Positions 7,864 to 14,924 of a DNA stretch of 19,969 nucleotides are shown here, piece after piece. Made by a program: the position numbers and the translations under genes. Source of the DNA: Acetobacteraceae bacterium. GTDB lineage: Bacteria > Pseudomonadota > Alphaproteobacteria > Acetobacterales > Acetobacteraceae. The stretch is from the NCBI GenBank assembly GCA_947476855.1, contig CANJSR010000026.1, forward strand, positions 1 to 19,969. Direction: 5' to 3'. The stretch's first letter is position 1. Every line of letters begins with the position of its first letter. Below the pieces are notes generated by a model. It saw only the letters and a list, made by a program, of their open reading frames with translations, did not search any database and was not told the origin of the DNA.

Positions 7864-9258
7864 ATGAGCGAACTGCATTTCCTGACCATCGCGGAGGCCT
7901 CGGCCAAGATCCGCGCCAAGACACTGTCGCCGGTCGAGCTGACCCAAGCCTATCTGACCCGCGTCAAGGCGCTGGATGGGCAACTGAACAGCCATATCCT
8001 GGTGCTGGAAGACCAGGCCCTGGCGGCCGCGAAGCAGGCGGAAACCGAAATCGCAGCCGGCGGCTGGAAGGGGCCGCTGCACGGCATTCCGATTGGTCTG
8101 AAGGACATCTACAACACCGCCGGCATCACCACGACCGGGCACTCGGACCTGTTCAAGGATCACGTGCCGGCCGAGGACGCCTTCACGGTCAAATGCCTGC
8201 GCGACGCCGGGGCGATCTTCACCGGCAAGCTGTCGACGTGGGAGTTCGCAATCGGCGGCACGTCCTTCGATCTGCCCTGGCCGCCGGCGCGGAACCCGTG
8301 GGATTTGTCGCGCGATCCGTCCGGGTCGTCCTCCGGTTCCGGCGCCGCCGTCGCCGCGGGGCTTTGCACCGGGGCGATGGGCACCGATACCGGAGGCTCG
8401 ATCCGCGGGCCGGCCGCCTGGTGCGGTATCGCCGGGTTGAAGCCGACCTATGGCTACCTCAGCCGGCGCGGCATCCTGCCTTTGTCCTTCTCGCTCGATC
8501 ACGCGGGTCCCATGTGCTGGACCAGCGAGGACTGCGCGCTGATGATGCAGGTGCTCGCCCAGCACGATCCGCTGGATGCCGCCTGCGCCACGGTTCCCGC
8601 CGTCGACTTCACCGCCGGCCTCGGCACCGGGCTGAAGGGGCTGCGCGTCGGCGTGGTGCGGCACTTCTTTGAAACCGACCTGAGCACCGACGCCGAGACG
8701 ATCCAGGCGCTGGAAAACGCATTGACGGTGCTGCGCGACATGGGCGCCAGTGTCGGGGATGTCACCCTGTCTCCCTTCGCGGTCTATGGCGACACGGGCA
8801 GCCTGATCTCCCGCTCCGAGGCCTACGCCTTCCACCAGGCATGGCTGCGCGAGTCACCCGAACGCTATGGCGTCTATGGACGGACGCGGTTGATGACAGG
8901 GGCTTTCATCGCCGCCGCCGACTACGTCAATGCCCAGCGGGCACGCGCCAAGCTGGTGGCCGAGGTCGCCGAGGTGATGAAGACGGTGGACGTCCTGGTG
9001 TTCCCAACCGCGCGCTGCCCGGCGCGGGAGATCGGCGAGGACTCGATGGCGTCCGGCTTCCAGCCCTTCTTCAACCGCGCGTTCAATGTGACCGGCAATC
9101 CGGGGCTGTCGATCTGCAACGGTTTCAGCGAAAGCGGCCTGCCGTTGTCGCTGCAGATCGGGGGACGTCCGTTCGAGGACGCGCTGATCCTGAAGGTCGG
9201 CGATGCGCTGGAAAAGGCGATGGGCACGCGCGGTCGGCGGCCGGCGTTCGCCTGCTGA
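7864..9258 (+). CDS. Amidase (amidase-signature family)
   Basis: The 464-residue enzyme hydrolyses a carboxamide bond in the cytoplasm using the Ser-cisSer-Lys triad of the amidase-signature family (PF01425). The triad is visible: K80 in IPIGLKD, cis-Ser S155 in PSGSSSGSG, and nucleophile S179 in GTDTGGSIR, with the expected 24-residue spacing between the serines. The Gly/Ser-rich signature runs from about 150 to 195. It resembles GatA in layout, but it stands alone without gatB or gatC and follows a solute-binding-protein gene, so a catabolic amidase is more likely than a tRNA amidotransferase subunit. There is no signal peptide. The start is ATG at 7864 with GAGAGGA upstream. The substrate is unknown but is probably related to the ligand of the preceding receptor. 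Confidence 0.93.
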   Translation: MSELHFLTIAEASAKIRAKTLSPVELTQAYLTRVKALDGQLNSHILVLEDQALAAAKQAETEIAAGGWKGPLHGIPIGLKDIYNTAGITTTGHSDLFKDHVPAEDAFTVKCLRDAGAIFTGKLSTWEFAIGGTSFDLPWPPARNPWDLSRDPSGSSSGSGAAVAAGLCTGAMGTDTGGSIRGPAAWCGIAGLKPTYGYLSRRGILPLSFSLDHAGPMCWTSEDCALMMQVLAQHDPLDAACATVPAVDFTAGLGTGLKGLRVGVVRHFFETDLSTDAETIQALENALTVLRDMGASVGDVTLSPFAVYGDTGSLISRSEAYAFHQAWLRESPERYGVYGRTRLMTGAFIAAADYVNAQRARAKLVAEVAEVMKTVDVLVFPTARCPAREIGEDSMASGFQPFFNRAFNVTGNPGLSICNGFSESGLPLSLQIGGRPFEDALILKVGDALEKAMGTRGRRPAFAC

Positions 9259-9268
9259 TACAGATGGT

Positions 9269-9296
9269 GGGACCGAGGCAGGATTGCCTCGGTCCC
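9269..9296. terminator. Bidirectional terminator-like hairpin
   Basis: A perfect 12-bp stem (GGGACCGAGGCA/TGCCTCGGTCCC) with a GGAT tetraloop sits in the 46-base gap between the convergent amidase gene and the small exported-protein gene. Neither strand has a U-tract, but length, GC content and position fit a shared terminator. Confidence 0.7.
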
Positions 9297-9304
9297 CGGT
9301 CGGA

Positions 9305-9619
9305 CTATCGAATCTGAATGCTGAAACCCGGTGGCGGCATATAGATCACCGGCGGGGGGTAATAGCGCGGTGCCCCGTAGTATCGCGATCCATAGGGCGA
9401 CCCGTAGATGATCGGCGGTGCCCGATAATAGCCGCCGTTCCAGCCATGGTGCTGGCCCCGATTGCCCTGGTAATGTCCGCGGCCATCGTTGCCACGCCCC
9501 TGGGCATTAGCCTGCTCCGCCGCGACGCCGATCGCAAGCACCCCGAACCCGAGCAGCAGCCCGGTCAGAATTTTCACGGCGCGCGTCTTCGGTAATACTT
9601 TATCAACAATACATGTCAT
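9305..9619 (-). CDS. Small exported Gly/Tyr/Pro/His-rich protein
   Basis: The 104-residue protein has a signal peptide (hydrophobic core about 18-33, ANA-Q cleavage near residue 39). The mature part is low-complexity: Gly/Asn/Arg/His-rich at 41-62 (GRGNDGRGHYQGNRGQHHGW), then Tyr/Pro-rich to the end (YYRAPPIIYG, RYYPPPVIYMPPPG). I recognise no catalytic domain. Such short tyrosine/proline-rich exported proteins are common hypothetical envelope proteins in alphaproteobacteria. ATG at 9619 is preceded by GAGAGG; the frame extends upstream but that part overlaps the neighbouring gene. It lies 37 bases downstream of the Spy-like gene and is probably cotranscribed with it. The histidines could bind metal, but this is only a guess. 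Confidence 0.75.
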   Translation of the reverse strand: MTCIVDKVLPKTRAVKILTGLLLGFGVLAIGVAAEQANAQGRGNDGRGHYQGNRGQHHGWNGGYYRAPPIIYGSPYGSRYYGAPRYYPPPVIYMPPPGFSIQIR

Positions 9620-9656
9620 GATCAGCCTCTCAGATGTCCGCGGCCGTCTGGCGACG

Positions 9657-10160
9657 CTAGTCGCGTGATGTCTTGAACACCGCATCCGCCGTCTGCTTCT
9701 GAGCGGCGGGCATCGAGTCATAGAGCGCCTTGAAGTCATCGATCAGGTTCTTGAGCCCGTCGACATGGGCCTGGGCGAACTTGCGGTAGATATTCAGGTC
9801 TTCAACCGCGCTGACACTTTGCGGGGACGTGGTCCGCGTCTCCGCGATCAGCTTCTCCATCGCCGTGGCATTCTGCCGCATCGCCTGCGCGACGGCATTC
9901 CACTTGGCATCCTGGTCCGAGGTGATCTTCAGCGCTTTCTGCAGCGACGCGATCCGCTCCTCAACCGTTTCGCCCTTCGCCTCAGTGGCGCCGGCCGCGG
10001 CGGGATGTTGGGGGGCTGCCGCCTGCGCGAGCTGAAACGACGCGCCGGTGACGGACTCGGCGCGGGCGACAGACAGCCCAGCCGATATCATCACGGCGCC
10101 GAACACAGTCGCGGTCAGGAGCTGGCGAAGGCGACTGGGCGAAGACGGTATCATTGCCAT
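9657..10160 (-). CDS. Spy/CpxP-like periplasmic protein (LTXXQ type)
   Basis: The 167-residue protein has a signal peptide with a VARA-E cleavage near residue 34 and a helical mature region. It contains an LTXXQ-like motif, LKITSDQ (77-83), within ERIASLQKALKITSDQDAKW, and a second weaker one near 149-155 (SMPAAQK). That paired arrangement is typical of Spy/CpxP proteins (PF07813), which act as ATP-independent periplasmic chaperones or envelope-stress modulators in enterobacteria. The alphaproteobacterial members are less studied, so chaperone function here is inferred. The start is ATG at 10160 with AAGGA eight bases upstream; another ATG two codons later is possible. It probably forms an operon with the small exported protein downstream, and a lipoprotein gene lies 161 bases upstream on the same strand. 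Confidence 0.78.
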   Translation of the reverse strand: MAMIPSSPSRLRQLLTATVFGAVMISAGLSVARAESVTGASFQLAQAAAPQHPAAAGATEAKGETVEERIASLQKALKITSDQDAKWNAVAQAMRQNATAMEKLIAETRTTSPQSVSAVEDLNIYRKFAQAHVDGLKNLIDDFKALYDSMPAAQKQTADAVFKTSRD

Positions 10161-10302
10161 GATAAAATTCCTTGCTTGGTTAGAGTCCGGGCCGAGGGCG
10201 TCTGGGATGTCCCCGTCGTGACGGCAGACGGACATGTGGTCTGTCGTCAACCAAATGGCAGATGCGGCTTGTACCTACGCCATCAGGGGTCTATTTCCCC
10301 GG

Positions 10303-10321
10303 CCAGACCGGCACCGGCTGG
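10303..10321 (-). terminator. Weak hairpin after the lipoprotein gene
   Basis: CCAG plus CCGG pairs with CCGG plus CTGG, with one bulged A, directly after the stop codon of the minus-strand lipoprotein gene. There is no U-tract, so this is a tentative terminator at best. Confidence 0.25.
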
Positions 10322-10609
10322 TCAATCACACGCGCGCATCGCCTGGGCGCGCTGCTGGTCGGCCACCGCCCGCGCCCGTTCCGCGTCCCAGGCTTCCCGA
10401 CGCCCGCCATAGATGCGCGCTTCCTGGAGTTCACGATTGGCAACACGTTGCGCTGCCTGTGCTTCCTGACGCTGCCTTACGCAGTTCGCATCGGGGCCTC
10501 GGACAATGACAGGCGCGGGGTGAACGCCCGCCACGCGCACGGTTGGCGGCGGCACGACACATCCGGCGAGTCCGGTCAGGCAAAGCAGCGGAATCAGAAA
10601 GCGAGCCAT
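10322..10609 (-). CDS. Small lipoprotein, hypothetical
   Basis: The 95-residue protein has a clear lipoprotein signal: MARFLIPLLCLTGLAGC with lipobox LAGC and the acylated cysteine at residue 17. A short Pro/Val-rich linker follows (VVPPPTVRVAGVHPAPVIV), then a charged, Gln/Arg/Ala-rich helical stretch from about 47 to 95 with a terminal cysteine. It is predicted to be anchored in the inner or outer membrane facing the periplasm; I do not recognise a domain. ATG at 10609 was preferred over the one at 10630 because AAGGA precedes it and it starts the signal peptide exactly. It is the first of three minus-strand genes for envelope proteins, but a 161-base gap separates it from the next. Confidence 0.8.
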   Translation of the reverse strand: MARFLIPLLCLTGLAGCVVPPPTVRVAGVHPAPVIVRGPDANCVRQRQEAQAAQRVANRELQEARIYGGRREAWDAERARAVADQQRAQAMRACD

Positions 10610-11024
10610 CGTTAAGATCCTTTCAGCCATGAGAGACTAGCGGAGCACCGCCTGATTATTGAATAAGCGGGACGGACCCGGAAGGTCATATGAGTATGCC
10701 CGGATCGCGTGACAATAGAGCCGGCCTATGGTAGAAATATTCATAGGAAACGACATTCAAATTTACCTGGGGCAACCAACTGACACTCCCGGGCGAGACT
10801 CGCCGACGGACCCCGCACTTGCAATGCGGCCGTCGCGACCACATCTGAAAAAGGTGGATGTGAGACAATTGCCACCGTGGGCCGACTAAACCTCGGCCAT
10901 CGCCCCATACCGGTTATTAGTGAAGCCTGTGCCGTTACAGGCAGAGGATCTTTCAACTCAATTCCAGCCGCGGCCACCCCTCGGGATGCGGCGCGGCGCA
11001 CTCTTGATAAAGCGGAGAAAAGCC
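10610..11024. other. 415-base divergent intergenic region
   Basis: There is no credible gene here; short open frames have no domain, no good ribosome site and unusual composition. The region is less GC-rich than its neighbours and should carry the promoters of the lipoprotein gene (-) and of the DUF883/holin pair (+). Visible structure: a 5-bp hairpin GGCGA/TCGCC at 10792-10804 and a perfect 6-bp hairpin GCCTGT/ACAGGC at 10925-10942, about 80 bases before the DUF883 start. I looked for a GGAAC-type general-stress (EcfG) promoter and did not find a clear one. Confidence 0.55.
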
Positions 11025-11318
11025 ATGAGCGGATCCAACTCTAGTTCTTCCGACATTGAACAGTTGAAGCAGGACCTCACCGCCCTCAAGGCGGATGTCG
11101 CGAGCCTCGTGGGTCATCTGACCGCCGGCGCCACAGCCGGGGTCGAAAGCGTCGCCAACCAGATCGACGAAGGGGCACAGACCATGTACCGCAGCGTCAG
11201 CGCCGAGGGTTGCAAGGCCATGAAAGCCGTCAGCGACCAGGTGGAGCAACAGCCGCTGGCGGCGCTGCTGATCGCATTGGGCATCGGATACATCGGCGGG
11301 CGGTTTCTGTCCCGGTGA
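11025..11318 (+). CDS. DUF883-type (YqjD/ElaB-like) membrane-anchored protein
   Basis: The 97-residue protein begins with a Ser-rich stretch, then an amphipathic coiled-coil region (DIEQLKQDLTALKADVASLV, 10-29), and ends with a single hydrophobic segment (about 76-94) that closes with GGRFLSR. This is the layout of DUF883 proteins such as E. coli YqjD and ElaB, C-tail-anchored inner-membrane proteins reported to bind ribosomes in stationary phase. ATG at 11025 is preceded by GGAGA. The frame is open upstream, but that part lacks DUF883 character. The holin-family gene overlaps its stop codon (GTGA), as in yqjD-yqjE pairs. A stress or stationary-phase role is inferred from the family, not from a visible promoter. 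Confidence 0.82.
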   Translation: MSGSNSSSSDIEQLKQDLTALKADVASLVGHLTAGATAGVESVANQIDEGAQTMYRSVSAEGCKAMKAVSDQVEQQPLAALLIALGIGYIGGRFLSR

Positions 11319-11746
11319 ACGGCGTATCGACCGGACGCCTGCTGCTCCGGATCGCCAAGGCCTGGACGGATGATTCCGTCCTGCCGCGGGCGCGGGAAGC
11401 GGGCGCGCGGGCATTGATGACGGCGGCGGCGATCATGCTCGCCGCCGTTCTCGTGTTGGCGGCCCTGGGCTGCGCTTTGACGGCCCTGTGGCTCTATCTT
11501 CTTCCGTTGGTCGGCCCTGCTGGCGCACCGTTGATTGTTTCCGGAGTCCTGCTGGGCCTGGGGCTTCTGGTGCTCCTGCTGCCGCGCCTTGGCGCTCGGC
11601 AGCCGTTGCCACCACCCGTCGCGGCACCAGGCCCGTCGCCCGAGATGATGATCGCGGAAGCGAGCCGGCTCGTGAGGGACAACAAGGTTCCCGTGCTGCT
11701 CTCGGCTCTGCTCGTCGGACTGTGTGAAGGGGCGCGGAAGAAATAA
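11315..11746 (+). CDS. Phage holin family (YqjE-like) membrane protein
   Basis: The 143-residue protein starts at GTG 11315, overlapping the TGA stop of the DUF883 gene in a GTGA arrangement, so translational coupling is likely. It has a short amphipathic N-terminus, two long membrane helices (about 35-62 and 70-91), a Pro-rich linker (about 97-109) and an amphipathic tail (EASRLVRDNKVPVLLSALLV). That layout fits the holin-superfamily III/YqjE group (PF07332-like), which usually follows DUF883 genes. Despite the name it is a chromosomal housekeeping or stress membrane protein here; there is no phage gene nearby. A hairpin follows the stop. Confidence 0.75.
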   Translation: MNGVSTGRLLLRIAKAWTDDSVLPRAREAGARALMTAAAIMLAAVLVLAALGCALTALWLYLLPLVGPAGAPLIVSGVLLGLGLLVLLLPRLGARQPLPPPVAAPGPSPEMMIAEASRLVRDNKVPVLLSALLVGLCEGARKK

Positions 11747-11802
11747 CCTGGCCAAGGCCAGCTTCCCGCGCCTTCAGTCATTTCGCCAGCCCTGTTCCAG
11801 TG

Positions 11803-11831
11803 TGACCGGCGGCCGAGCGGGCCCCCGGTCA
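11803..11831. terminator. Bidirectional terminator-like hairpin
   Basis: TGACCGG/CCGGTCA (7 bp) continues, after one C:C mismatch, into GGCC/GGCC around a 5-base loop. It lies between the convergent holin-family and monooxygenase genes. There is no U-tract. A smaller CTGGCC/GGCCAG hairpin at 11748-11761 follows the holin stop directly. Confidence 0.55.
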
Positions 11832-11842
11832 GCGCGGTGAGG

Positions 11843-12937
11843 TTACGCGGCGACCTTGGCTGCGCCTACCGGACCCCATGACTTCAGGACCGGCAGCACT
11901 TCCTTCGCGAACAGCTTCAGCCCGCGTTCGGCGACGTCATAGGGCGTGCCGCCAAAGCGGAACGCGACGTTGAGTTCATAGTCTCCGACCAGGCGACGGC
12001 GATCCTCCAGACCGCGCAGGATCTTGTCGGGCGTTCCCCAGCTTGCCGCCTGCATGAAGCCGTTGACGGCCCCTTCCATCCCGGCCTTGCGCGCGATTTC
12101 CGCCTTCTGCTGGTAGGCGTCGTAGCCCTTCACGGTCTTGAAGTGGTCACCCAGGAATTCGTAGTGGACGAAGTTGCTCTCGACGAACTTGCCCTGATAC
12201 TGGCGGGCTTCTTGTTCCGTTTCGGCCAGGTTCGGCCCGCAGACGCAGAACTCGGTCAGCATGAGGTGGGGCTGCTCGGTGCCGTGGAACTCCTTGTGCA
12301 GCTTGCGGCCCTGCTCGATGACGGGGACCCGCATTTCCCAGGGCCGGTCGGCGAACATCACCATGTGCGCGCCCAGCTTGGCGGCCGACAAGACCGAGTC
12401 TTCGCTGGACGCAACCGCGTAGATACGGTCGTCAAACGAATGCTGCGGCCGGGGGCGGATTTCGACGCGCGGTTGCTTGTAGTAGGTGCCGTTGCCTTCC
12501 ATGAAGCCGGTCTTGAGCGCCTCGATGATCATCGGTGCGGCTTCGTCGAAGCGGCCGCGGGATTCGTCCATGCTGAGGCGGAAAGCTTCGAATTCCCGTC
12601 GGGCGAGGCCACGGCCCATGCCGAAGCGGAAGCGCCCGTTCGACAGCATGTCCAGCACCGCCGCCTGTTCCGCGACCCGCAACGGATCATGCCAGGGTAG
12701 GATGACCGCGGCGGTGCCCACGTCGATGTTCGGGCACACGGCCGTCAGGTAGGTCATGAGCTGGATATTGTCGGGCACGAAGGAATAGTCGGCGAAGTGA
12801 TGTTCGGCCGACCACAGGCAGTCAAACCCCGAGTCGGCGGCGAGGCGCGCGAGCTTGATTTCCTCCTGCCAAACACGGCCATCGGAACAATCGTCCCAGC
12901 CGTAGCTCGCGAACACCATCATCATGCCGACATCCAT
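11843..12937 (-). CDS. Luciferase-like flavin-dependent monooxygenase (LLM class)
   Basis: The 364-residue protein is a bacterial-luciferase-like (PF00296) TIM-barrel flavoenzyme that oxidises an organic substrate with reduced FMN/FMNH2 or F420. Typical segments are visible: the N-terminal strand MDVGMMMVFASYG, the conserved WSAEHHF (42-48), the second strand IDVGTAAVILPWHDPLRVAEQ (71-91), and DMLSNGRFRFGMGRG (96-110). ATG at 12937 is preceded by AAGGAG. The frame stays open upstream but that part is unrelated. It is transcribed away from a NIPSNAP-like/isochorismatase-fold gene pair across a 141-base gap, suggesting a common catabolic task. There is no separate flavin reductase gene in the window. 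The substrate is unknown. Confidence 0.9.
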   Translation of the reverse strand: MDVGMMMVFASYGWDDCSDGRVWQEEIKLARLAADSGFDCLWSAEHHFADYSFVPDNIQLMTYLTAVCPNIDVGTAAVILPWHDPLRVAEQAAVLDMLSNGRFRFGMGRGLARREFEAFRLSMDESRGRFDEAAPMIIEALKTGFMEGNGTYYKQPRVEIRPRPQHSFDDRIYAVASSEDSVLSAAKLGAHMVMFADRPWEMRVPVIEQGRKLHKEFHGTEQPHLMLTEFCVCGPNLAETEQEARQYQGKFVESNFVHYEFLGDHFKTVKGYDAYQQKAEIARKAGMEGAVNGFMQAASWGTPDKILRGLEDRRRLVGDYELNVAFRFGGTPYDVAERGLKLFAKEVLPVLKSWGPVGAAKVAA

Positions 12938-13078
12938 GCGGACTCTCCTTCGTGTGGTTTCTGTCATTGGGTGATGCGCGATGGTTTCACGTCGCGGGGG
13001 ACCATGCAAGCGCACCTGGACAGGGGCCGGCGAATGCCGAAGATGGGTTTCTGGAAACGACAAGAACCAGGGGATTGA

Positions 13079-13726
13079 ATGGCCGAGACCTATGTCCACC
13101 ACCGCATCTCCACCGCCCCGCGCGCGTGGCAGACGGTCGCCGGCCGCCTGTCCGACCGGCGGGAGGCGTTGGCGAAGGGCAGCGGCGCGCTGTACGGCGT
13201 GTGGCGTAGCCAGATCGGCCGGCCTCGGGATGAACTGACGGCCGTCACGGTGTGGTCGGGGCCGATAACCGCCGAACGGGCGCAGGCCGCCCTGACCGAT
13301 GGGGTTTCCGACGTCGCGCAGGCCGAAAGTTCGGGGATGACGCCGACGCTGCGTCCCGCCGACACCCAGCCACCCGTCCGGCAGGGCAACTACGCGTTCC
13401 GCTGGTTCGAGACGCCGGAGAAGGACTGGCCGGAGTTCCTCGATCTGTGCGCACAGGCCTGGCCGGGATTTGAATCCGCCTACGACTCGCAGGTGGTCGG
13501 CCTGTGGCGCTGCACCGACGGCACGACCGACAGCGTGCGCAGCCTGCTGCTGACCCGCCGGCCGAATCTGGCGATGTGGGAAAGGTCGAAGCTGCCCCAG
13601 GGTGCGGCCGAGACGGCTGTGCGGGATGCGCTCAGTCGCCGCTACGACCTTTGCACCTGGACTGTTGTCTACACAACGACATTGCTGACGGCGACCGACG
13701 CCACTGACGACGCTCGCTGGACCTGA
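13079..13726 (+). CDS. NIPSNAP-like protein with two similar halves, hypothetical
   Basis: The 215-residue cytoplasmic protein has no signal peptide or membrane helix. I do not recognise a named family with confidence, but it looks like two dimeric alpha/beta-barrel (ferredoxin-like, NIPSNAP-type) modules in one chain. Half one (about 4-62) starts YVHHRISTAPRAWQ and ends LYGVWRSQIGRPRDELTAVTVW. Half two (about 104-170) starts NYAFRWFETPEKDWPEF and has VVGLWRCTDGTTDSVRSLLL then NLAMWERSK. Shared positions include Y-x-x-R-x-x-x-T, the GLWR/GVWR strand and the aromatic end of the next strand. ATG at 13079 has AGGGG upstream. It is followed after 30 bases by the isochorismatase-fold gene in a probable operon, divergent from the LLM monooxygenase gene. 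Confidence 0.7.
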   Translation: MAETYVHHRISTAPRAWQTVAGRLSDRREALAKGSGALYGVWRSQIGRPRDELTAVTVWSGPITAERAQAALTDGVSDVAQAESSGMTPTLRPADTQPPVRQGNYAFRWFETPEKDWPEFLDLCAQAWPGFESAYDSQVVGLWRCTDGTTDSVRSLLLTRRPNLAMWERSKLPQGAAETAVRDALSRRYDLCTWTVVYTTTLLTATDATDDARWT

Positions 13727-13756
13727 ACCGTTTGCCCCTCGACACAGGATGTTGCC

Positions 13757-14365
13757 ATGCCAGAAGCAGATCGCATCGACCCGAGCCGGACCGCCCTGAT
13801 CGCCTATGACGTGTGTCGCCGCGCCTTGACCCCGCCCGATCCGGCACGGGCGGCGGTGATGCGCCCCGTCCTGGATGCCTGGGTGCGCATGATCGCTACC
13901 GCGCGCGCTGCCGGCATGCCGATCATCTACACGACCCCGGTCAGCCGAGCGGATGGGGCCGATGTGGTGATGCTGCCGACTGATTTGTCGGCGGAAACCG
14001 GCGTGCCGCCTCTGACCAACGGCATCGAGGGCACCGAAGGTGCCGGCTTTCCCGACGAAATCGCGCCCCGGCCCGAGGACTATGTCTTCCTCAAGCGCCG
14101 GCCGAGCGCGTTCTATGGAACGGGGGTTTCGGAGTTACTGCGGATGCTGCGGCGCAATGCCATCATCATCGGCGGCGGTGCCTCCAACCGCGGGGTCGAG
14201 ACGAGCGTGCGGGAGGCGTTCAGCCAGGACATCGCGACGGTCGTGGCGCGGGAATGCTGCTGGAGCGGCGATGCCGCCGCGCACGCGTACAGCCTGGACA
14301 AGGCGATGAAGATGTATGCGCGCGTCCGGACGCTGGATCAGATCGAGGCGATGCTGCGGGGGTAA
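13757..14365 (+). CDS. Isochorismatase-family hydrolase homologue lacking the catalytic cysteine
   Basis: The 202-residue protein has the isochorismatase-like hydrolase fold (PF00857). The first-strand aspartate is D18 in LIAYDVC, and the lysine is K113 in FLKRRPSAFYGT. At the position where cysteine hydrolases have T-N-x-C-V-x-x-T-x-R-D-A, this protein reads SNRGVETSVREA (143-154), so the nucleophilic cysteine is glycine (G146). From family knowledge, true isochorismatases such as EntB and PhzD also have glycine there, whereas nicotinamidases and ureidoacrylate/carbamoyl hydrolases need the cysteine. A vinyl-ether hydrolysis or a non-amidase reaction is therefore more likely than amide hydrolysis. 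ATG at 13757 has AGGA upstream. It is the second gene of a probable operon with the NIPSNAP-like gene. Confidence 0.85.
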   Translation: MPEADRIDPSRTALIAYDVCRRALTPPDPARAAVMRPVLDAWVRMIATARAAGMPIIYTTPVSRADGADVVMLPTDLSAETGVPPLTNGIEGTEGAGFPDEIAPRPEDYVFLKRRPSAFYGTGVSELLRMLRRNAIIIGGGASNRGVETSVREAFSQDIATVVARECCWSGDAAAHAYSLDKAMKMYARVRTLDQIEAMLRG

Positions 14366-14375
14366 CCTCCCCTGC

Positions 14376-14795
14376 TCAGCACTGCATCAGTTCGATGCTG
14401 ACACCATCGGGCGCCGAGACGTAGCAGAGCAGGCTGCCGCCCACGCCCTTCTTCAACGGGACCGGGAAGGTGACGCCCTTCGCAGCCAGTTCATTGCACA
14501 AGGCGGTTAGGTCGCCGGCGTACATGAAGCCGAAATGATCGGTGCCCCAGGTGTTGTGGCTGGAGAAATCGGCGTAGGGCCGGATCGGACCGCCGGGCGT
14601 GGGGTCCTCCCCCGGCCGGCGGCCGCGGATCAGGATCGTGACGCCGCCGAGATCAACAAAGATCTGCGGCGCCCCGCGCGCGATCGTGTCGGCGGCGATC
14701 GTCGCGCCGAACATCTCCACATACCAGGCGGCCGATGCCTTCGGGTTCTTACTGATGATGTGGACGTGATCGAACTTGAACGCGGGGTTGCTCAT
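14376..14795 (-). CDS. VOC family protein (glyoxalase/dioxygenase fold)
   Basis: The 139-residue protein is a single vicinal-oxygen-chelate unit made of two beta-alpha-beta-beta-beta modules. The first strand is FDHVHIISKNP with candidate metal ligand H10 or H12. The second module begins GTDHFGFMYAGD with H87, and the last strand ends GVSIELMQC with E135. This His/His/Glu set is usual for metal-dependent VOC enzymes such as glyoxalase I, fosfomycin-resistance proteins and ring-cleaving dioxygenases, so a metal enzyme is likely, but the reaction cannot be named. I chose ATG at 14795. A GTG at 14831 with AGAGG upstream would add 12 basic residues and remains possible. Its stop is only 10 bases from that of the convergent isochorismatase-fold gene. 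Confidence 0.85.
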   Translation of the reverse strand: MSNPAFKFDHVHIISKNPKASAAWYVEMFGATIAADTIARGAPQIFVDLGGVTILIRGRRPGEDPTPGGPIRPYADFSSHNTWGTDHFGFMYAGDLTALCNELAAKGVTFPVPLKKGVGGSLLCYVSAPDGVSIELMQC

Positions 14796-14924
14796 GGCTG
14801 ATTCTTTCGTCTTGGCACGCCGTCGGGGCACACTACCTCTTGGTCCTATTCGCGTGAAGCAGCCCCCGCTTGTGCTAAATGGGCCGCGACGTCACGTTGT
14901 GCCCCTGTGTTTGGAGGACCGAGA

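Noticed and set aside
6009..7919. 636-codon minus-strand open frame
   Set aside because: It is antisense to the second SBP_bac_5 gene and shows the same His/Arg/Gly/Leu-rich shadow composition.
7864..9258. GatA subunit of the tRNA amidotransferase
   Set aside because: The signature is shared by the whole amidase family; there are no gatB or gatC genes, and the gene follows a solute-binding-protein gene.
10741..11001. 86-codon minus-strand frame in the divergent gap
   Set aside because: There is no ribosome site or domain, and it spans the expected promoter region of the DUF883 gene.
11315..11746. Holin-family gene as a sign of a prophage
   Set aside because: It is preceded by a DUF883 gene as in chromosomal yqjD-yqjE pairs, and no lysis, structural or integrase gene is nearby.
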